From Clostridia bacterium (lineage in GTDB: Bacteria; Bacillota_A; Clostridia; Oscillospirales; CAG-272): 9,729 bases of DNA. Shown here one piece after another: positions 6,136 through 9,729 of this stretch. Under the pieces are notes generated by a model. The model was not told where the DNA came from and made no database searches. It worked only from the letters and a program-made list of their open reading frames with translations. A program made the translations under genes and the position numbers. The stretch's first letter is position 1; the number at the start of each line of letters is the position of its first letter. The stretch spans positions 1 through 9,729 of the forward strand of contig JAGDAM010000334.1 in assembly GCA_017959485.1 (NCBI GenBank), given 5' to 3'.

Positions 6136-7593
6136 ATGAAACTCACTCCTTTGAAGATCTTTCTGATCCTCCTTCTCTCGGTGCTGATCCCATTCATATT
6201 TATCGCCGCGTCGGTATTTGCCGTGTCTCCGGTCTACGACGAGACCTTTCTCGGCGAGCTCGCCGCCAACTACGAGCTGCTGAAAAAGACAGATGAGCCG
6301 AAGATCGTGGTGATCGGCGGTTCGTCCGCCGCTTTCGGACTCGATTCGACACTGATCGGCGAGGCTGTGGGACGGCCGGTGGTCAACTTCGGGCTCTACG
6401 CGACGCTCGGCACCAAAATGATGCTCGACCTCTCCCGCGCGAATATCGGGAAGGGAGACACTGTAATCCTCGCTCCCGAACTTGACGAACAGACGCTGTC
6501 TCTCTATTTCAACGCGACGTCTGCCTGGCAGGCGATAGACTCGAATCCCTCGATGCTGCTTCGCGTCGGCTTCCGGAACGGCTCCGACCTGCTCGGAGGC
6601 GTCGTCGAATATCTCGGCAAAAAATACGAATACTCGCTTGCCGGCAGAAAGGTCACGCAGACCGGAGTGTACAGCCGCTCGTCATTCAACGAATCGGGAG
6701 ATATAGTCTATCCGAGACCCTACAACGTGATGACCTTCGGATACGACCGGTCGACCGAGATTCGCCTCGAGCCGGATATCTTTTCGGAAGAATTCATAGA
6801 TTACGTCAACCGTTACATATCCTGGGCGAGACGCCGGGGCGCCGAAGTCTATTTTGCCTTCTGCCCGATGAACCGCGACGCGCTCGCGCCCGGCACGACC
6901 GACGACTCGGTATATGAATTCGTCGAATTCATCGAGGAGAATCTTGACTGCCGGGTCATCGGAAACCCCTGGGAGTCGATACTCGACAGCGGATATTTTT
7001 ATGACACCAACTACCACCTCAACGACGCCGGCGTCAAGGTGCACTCGGAAACTCTCGCCAACGATATTCTGCGCACAGAGGGCGCGACCTACGCGCTGAT
7101 GCTTGATCTGCCCGATCCTCCCGGGAAGAAACCGGAATCGACCGAGCCCGTCGGGCCGGACTGGGAGGAGGACCCGAACGAAAAGTATTTTGAGTTCGGC
7201 GAGATCAACGGACTGCTCTCGGTCACCGGCGTCAGCGAAGAGGGAAAATCGCAGACCGTTCTGAGAATCCCCGACACATATCAGGGCCGGAAGGTTCTCG
7301 TGCTCGGCGGTAACGGCGCGGCAGTCTTCGCGGAATGCCGCGCGCTGACGCAAGTCGTCATCGGAGAGGGGCTCGCCAACATCCAGGACGGCGCCTTCTC
7401 CGGCTGTCCGTCGCTGCGCTCGATCCTCATGGACCGCGAGGACGCGGAATCGCTCGAGGCGTCCACCGAACTGTTCGACGGCGTCTCGGACGAAGTACTC
7501 ATTCTCTTTTACACCGAGACGGCGCTCGACAACTTCTCGGTTGGATACTGGTGGGCTTATCACGCTCCGCGCATGGCGCTCGCAAAGAACTGA
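6136..7593 (+). CDS. Membrane-anchored SGNH-like protein with C-terminal BspA-like leucine-rich region (485 aa)
   Basis: Exported protein paralogous to the end of its upstream neighbour. Residues 7-29 are a hydrophobic signal or anchor without a lipobox. An SGNH-like domain covers about 55-315: IVVIGGSSAAFGLD with probable nucleophile Ser63, VVNFG (Gly86), GDTVILAPEL (107-116), RRRGAEVYFAFCP (232-244) and YDTNYHLND with Asp290 and His294. This fold is used by polysaccharide O-acetyl esterases and by acyl-transfer partners such as AlgJ, AlgX and DltD, the latter working with MBOAT proteins; no MBOAT gene is in the window. A Pro/Glu-rich linker (about 326-350) leads to a BspA-like region (350-485) with VLRIPDTYQGRKVLVLG and AFSGCPSLRSI. 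It starts 14 nt after the previous stop with AGAGG six nt before ATG, so it is cotranscribed. Ester hydrolysis or transfer on cell-surface glycans is the best guess. Confidence 0.8.
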   Translation: MKLTPLKIFLILLLSVLIPFIFIAASVFAVSPVYDETFLGELAANYELLKKTDEPKIVVIGGSSAAFGLDSTLIGEAVGRPVVNFGLYATLGTKMMLDLSRANIGKGDTVILAPELDEQTLSLYFNATSAWQAIDSNPSMLLRVGFRNGSDLLGGVVEYLGKKYEYSLAGRKVTQTGVYSRSSFNESGDIVYPRPYNVMTFGYDRSTEIRLEPDIFSEEFIDYVNRYISWARRRGAEVYFAFCPMNRDALAPGTTDDSVYEFVEFIEENLDCRVIGNPWESILDSGYFYDTNYHLNDAGVKVHSETLANDILRTEGATYALMLDLPDPPGKKPESTEPVGPDWEEDPNEKYFEFGEINGLLSVTGVSEEGKSQTVLRIPDTYQGRKVLVLGGNGAAVFAECRALTQVVIGEGLANIQDGAFSGCPSLRSILMDREDAESLEASTELFDGVSDEVLILFYTETALDNFSVGYWWAYHAPRMALAKN

Positions 7594-7632
7594 CGATTGG
7601 TATCATCCCGCCGAATTTGCACCGCCGCACCC

Positions 7633-7676
7633 GTAGGGGAGGACATTTAATTTCGCACCGCGAAATATGTCCTCCC
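7633..7676 (+). repeat. REP-like hairpin, left copy
   Basis: GTAG (7633-7636) is followed directly by a 10-bp stem, GGGAGGACAT (7637-7646) with ATGTCCTCCC (7667-7676). After a 3-nt bulge (TTA) a second 7-bp stem continues, ATTTCGC (7650-7656) with GCGAAAT (7660-7666), closed by ACC. The 17 base pairs are all Watson-Crick, which is unlikely by chance. Confidence 0.7.
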
Positions 7677-7761
7677 GCAAGCTCGGAAACGGTATAGGAA
7701 TCAAAACCGCCAAAGGCACTTTGTTCAGCCCGTTCCTGTCAAGCCGCGTTTGTCGCGAGGC

Positions 7762-7788
7762 GGGAGGACCGTAAAGGTCCTCCCCTAC
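7762..7788 (-). repeat. REP-like hairpin, right copy in inverse orientation
   Basis: On the minus strand GTAG (7785-7788) is followed directly by a 9-bp stem made of 7776-7784 and 7762-7770, with the 5-nt loop 7771-7775. It has the same foot and outer stem as the left copy but lacks the inner 7-bp stem, as expected of diverged members of one repeat family. Confidence 0.65.
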
Positions 7789-7807
7789 GGGCGGAAACCA
7801 ACAGCCA

Positions 7808-7836
7808 TTGATATCTTCAACATAGAAACGAATATG
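7808..7836 (+). promoter_or_regulatory. Weak candidate promoter for the esterase-isomerase cluster
   Basis: TTGATA (7808-7813, 5 of 6 consensus) is followed after 17 nt by AATATG (7831-7836, only 3 of 6). It lies in the AT-rich stretch just after the BIME-like element and 41 nt before the ATG at 7878. The poor -10 keeps confidence low. Confidence 0.3.
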
Positions 7837-7877
7837 AAACCGAATAAAAACGTTGAAAAAAGAAGGTGTTCTAAGAA

Positions 7878-8861
7878 ATGAAACTCAGCGAAAATCAGGT
7901 TAAACAGATTGCGAACGGATATTTCAGCATCGGGACAGACGGCGGAGAATTCGTATTCCACCGCTTCAGCCCGGCCCAGGAACAGTACTATCTTGAGACC
8001 TCTCCGCGCGACTTCTACAAAAAGGCGCTCGCAACCTCGGGAGTCAATCTTGATTTTGTTACCGATTCCGCGTCATTCGGCTTCAGCTACAGCGTAAGCT
8101 CGGCGTCCAGCCGCCGCTTCTACTATTTCGACATATATATCGACAACGTTCTGAAATATCATTTCGGCGAGGAAAAGATGTGGATCAACCGCTCGCGGAT
8201 AGAGATCCCGCTGCCCGAAGGCGAGCACCGCGTGACCGTCTGGCTTCCCTGCCTCGCCGCCGCTCGCCTTTCCGACCTGAAGCTTGACGACGGCGCGTCG
8301 CTGCGCCCCGTCGTTCACAGCAGGAAGATGGTCTGCTTCGGCGACTCGATCACTCAGGGCTACGACGCCTGGTATCCGTCGCTTGACTACACGAACCGCC
8401 TCGCGCAGCATTTCGACGCCGATATGATCAATCTTGCCATCGGCGGCGAAAAATTCGTCCCGGGCATACTCGATCCCGCCTTTGGGGCCGCCTTCAAGCC
8501 GGATATAATCACCGTCGCCTACGGCACTAACGACTGGTCGGGATTCGAGCGCGAGCTTTTCGAATCGCGCTGCGTAAGCTTTCTCGAGGGTCTGCCCGAG
8601 CTCTTCCCCGGCGCGAAGATCTTCATCCTCACGCCGATCTGGAGAGGCGACCACAAGCGTCTGACCAAGGTCGGAACCTTCGAAGAGGCGTGCGCGTTCA
8701 TCACCGAGACCGCCGAACGCTGCGGTCTGACCGTCATCAGCGGAAACAACCTCGTTCCTCACTACGAGGGCTTCTTCTCTGATCTGCGGCTCCATCCGAA
8801 CGATCTCGGCTACGGGGAATACGTGAGAAACCTCATCCCGGAGATCGAAAAAGGACTCTGA
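7878..8861 (+). CDS. SGNH/GDSL hydrolase with N-terminal beta-sandwich-like domain, no signal peptide (327 aa)
   Basis: Likely esterase, probably a carbohydrate O-deacetylase. Residues 1-145 resemble the N-terminal beta-rich domain of clostridial SGNH esterases (GVNLDFVTDS, then FDIYIDN near 84-90, as in GxDLY-type domains). The catalytic domain begins at about 150. It shows block I MVCFGDSITQG with Ser157, block II NLAIGG (Gly189/190), block III YGTNDW with Asn218, and block V SDLRLHPND with Asp302 and His306. All SGNH residues are present; the Asp-to-His spacing is three residues where GDSL enzymes usually have two. No signal peptide or membrane segment is seen, so it should act in the cytoplasm. 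The start is supported by AAGGTG at 7863-7868. It ends 1 nt before the next ATG, so the pair is translationally coupled to a sugar isomerase-type protein, which fits processing of imported acylated sugars. The substrate is unknown. Confidence 0.85.
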   Translation: MKLSENQVKQIANGYFSIGTDGGEFVFHRFSPAQEQYYLETSPRDFYKKALATSGVNLDFVTDSASFGFSYSVSSASSRRFYYFDIYIDNVLKYHFGEEKMWINRSRIEIPLPEGEHRVTVWLPCLAAARLSDLKLDDGASLRPVVHSRKMVCFGDSITQGYDAWYPSLDYTNRLAQHFDADMINLAIGGEKFVPGILDPAFGAAFKPDIITVAYGTNDWSGFERELFESRCVSFLEGLPELFPGAKIFILTPIWRGDHKRLTKVGTFEEACAFITETAERCGLTVISGNNLVPHYEGFFSDLRLHPNDLGYGEYVRNLIPEIEKGL

Positions 8862-8862
8862 T

Positions 8863-9705
8863 ATGGCTGAAGTATTCAGACTTTGCGGATTTGCCGATGA
8901 AGCGTCGAAGGACCTCGACGGACAGATCGCCGCGCTTGCCGGAAACGGCATGGAACTGCTCGAGATACGCGGAGTCGACGGAAAGAACGTCGCGGATCTG
9001 ACGCCTGCCGAGGCCAAAGAAACTGCAGCCCGGCTCGCCGACGGAGGCATACGCGTCTGGTCGGTGGGATCGCCGATAGGCAAATGCGACATATCCGACC
9101 CGCCCGAAACCGAGACCGACCGGTTTATGAGGGTACTTGAAACCGCGGTAATTCTCGGCGCCGAAAAGATCCGCCTGTTCAGCTTTTACGGAACTTCAGA
9201 CGCCGACGCCGAACGCGTCTTGCGGCGGCTCGACGACTTTCTCGACCGGGCCGAGGGAAGCGGAGTGCGGCTCTGCCACGAAAACGAAAAGGACATCTTC
9301 GGAGACACGGCCGACCGGTGCGCGCTTCTTCTCTCCTCTCTTCCCCGCCTCGGAGGAGTCTTCGATCCCGCCAACTACGTCCAGTGCGGCTGCGACACGC
9401 TCGAGTGCTGGGCAAAGGTCGGAGAATATACCGACTACTGCCACATAAAGGACGCGGGAAGCGACGGACTCGTCGTTCCGCCCGGACAGGGCGACGGACA
9501 CCTAAGAGAGCTTCTTCCGCTCTTCGCGAAGCGCGGCATCGAAGTGCTTACGCTCGAGCCGCATCTGAAAAACTTCTCGGGCCTCGCCGCGCTCGAAAAG
9601 GGCCGCCCGGGAGTAGGGGGTAAGACCTTCGCCTCCGGCCGCGACGCCTTCGACTACGCGGTCCGGGCACTGAAAAAACTTATCGGGGAGATGGACGCGA
9701 AATGA
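8863..9705 (+). CDS. Sugar phosphate isomerase/epimerase family TIM-barrel protein (280 aa)
   Basis: Cytoplasmic xylose-isomerase-like TIM barrel (AP endonuclease 2 / IolE-like superfamily) expected to isomerise or epimerise a sugar, keto-sugar or cyclitol with a divalent metal. The four metal ligands are visible in the usual order: Glu140 (CHENEK), Asp168 (VFDPANY), His194 (CHIKDA) and Glu232 (TLEPHL). The glycine-rich PPGQGDGH loop at 206-213 lies between the third and fourth. The N-terminus FRLCGFADEAS and the segment ELLEIRGVDGKNV are typical of the family, and the length is normal. AAGGA sits seven nt before ATG, and the start follows the esterase stop by one nt. Its stop overlaps the next start (ATGA). 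The exact substrate cannot be told from sequence; members are often misassigned, so only the superfamily is claimed. Confidence 0.88.
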   Translation: MAEVFRLCGFADEASKDLDGQIAALAGNGMELLEIRGVDGKNVADLTPAEAKETAARLADGGIRVWSVGSPIGKCDISDPPETETDRFMRVLETAVILGAEKIRLFSFYGTSDADAERVLRRLDDFLDRAEGSGVRLCHENEKDIFGDTADRCALLLSSLPRLGGVFDPANYVQCGCDTLECWAKVGEYTDYCHIKDAGSDGLVVPPGQGDGHLRELLPLFAKRGIEVLTLEPHLKNFSGLAALEKGRPGVGGKTFASGRDAFDYAVRALKKLIGEMDAK

Positions 9706-9729
9706 TTATCGGAGCACAGCTTTTTACCG
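9702..9729 (+). CDS. Start of a second sugar phosphate isomerase/epimerase-like gene (cut by window end)
   Basis: The ATG overlaps the previous TGA in an ATGA arrangement, with GGGGAG about 11 nt upstream. The nine codons present read MIIGAQLFT, which resembles the [KI]IGAQLYT opening strand of many sugar phosphate isomerase/epimerase TIM barrels. Only 28 nt are visible, so the family is a guess from this motif and from the neighbour; that a coupled gene starts here is more secure. Confidence 0.5.

Larger units (their letters stand above)
7630..7791. repeat. BIME-like pair of inverted REP-like hairpins with GTAG feet
   Basis: The ends are a perfect 15-bp inverted repeat: CCCGTAGGGGAGGAC at 7630-7644 and its reverse complement at 7777-7791. 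Just inside, GTCCTCCCGC (7669-7678) is inverted as GCGGGAGGAC (7760-7769). Each end forms its own hairpin preceded by GTAG on its own strand, the foot tetranucleotide of REP sequences mobilised by RAYT (TnpA-REP) transposases of the IS200/IS605 relatives. No transposase lies in the window, so it would be moved in trans if at all. A MITE or a structured RNA element is the alternative. Confidence 0.65.
7594..7877. other. Intergenic region with a BIME-like element and a possible promoter
   Basis: No gene is supported in these 284 nt. Positions 7630-7791 are two inverted GTAG-footed hairpins around an 81-nt spacer (7679-7759) in which I recognise nothing. Positions 7792-7877 become AT-rich and hold the likely start signals of the next gene. 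Neither hairpin is followed by a T run on either strand, so a classical intrinsic terminator for the upstream operon is not seen. Confidence 0.7.

Noticed and set aside
7637..7676. Strong hairpin read as an intrinsic terminator of the upstream operon
   Set aside because: No T run follows it on either strand, and it belongs to an inverted pair with GTAG feet, which fits a REP-like element better.
9613..9621. Another GTAGGGG copy inside the isomerase gene as a further REP element
   Set aside because: It is in coding sequence within a conserved protein region and no matching hairpin arm follows.

Overview
The window is about 9.7 kb of moderately GC-rich DNA with strong Shine-Dalgarno sites, a textbook sigma-A type promoter, lipoprotein signals, an orphan sugar-type solute-binding lipoprotein, InlB/Listeria-Bacteroides-type repeats and BspA-like leucine-rich repeats. 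Together these suggest an uncultured gut- or rumen-type member of the Bacillota (Clostridia, Oscillospirales/Christensenellales-like). That placement is an inference from gene style, because no rRNA or single-copy marker other than thyA is present.

Layout. Positions 1-128 hold no gene I can support. On the minus strand, 129-1289 is a two-gene operon: a small Dabb-domain protein followed by thymidylate synthase (thyA), read from a consensus-like promoter whose -10 box lies inside a 10-1-10 palindrome. The short divergent region 1290-1465 also carries the promoter for the plus-strand genes. From 1466 to 7593 three plus-strand genes form a likely operon. They encode an extracellular solute-binding lipoprotein without permeases, a 1040-residue repeat-rich surface lipoprotein (three alternating B/A repeat units, a Listeria-Bacteroides repeat, a BspA-like region and a C-terminal SGNH-like domain), and a membrane-anchored protein carrying the same SGNH-like and BspA-like modules in the opposite order. 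The gap 7594-7877 is dominated by two inverted REP-like hairpins, each with a GTAG foot (a BIME-like element). From 7878 to the window end is a compact cluster of a signal-less SGNH/GDSL esterase, a sugar phosphate isomerase/epimerase-type TIM barrel, and the first codons of what looks like a second isomerase/epimerase.

How the genes may work together. The 1466-7593 operon looks like a cell-surface set: one ligand-binding lipoprotein plus two large exported SGNH-like proteins, one with an intact Ser/Asp/His set and one with Asn at the Asp position. The 7878-9729 cluster looks like intracellular processing of acylated sugars: ester removal, then isomerisation or epimerisation. The Dabb-thyA operon is a separate housekeeping unit (dTMP synthesis). 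The strongest candidates for something little described are the SGNH/LRR domain-order swap, the B/A composite repeats and the GTAG-footed BIME-like element.
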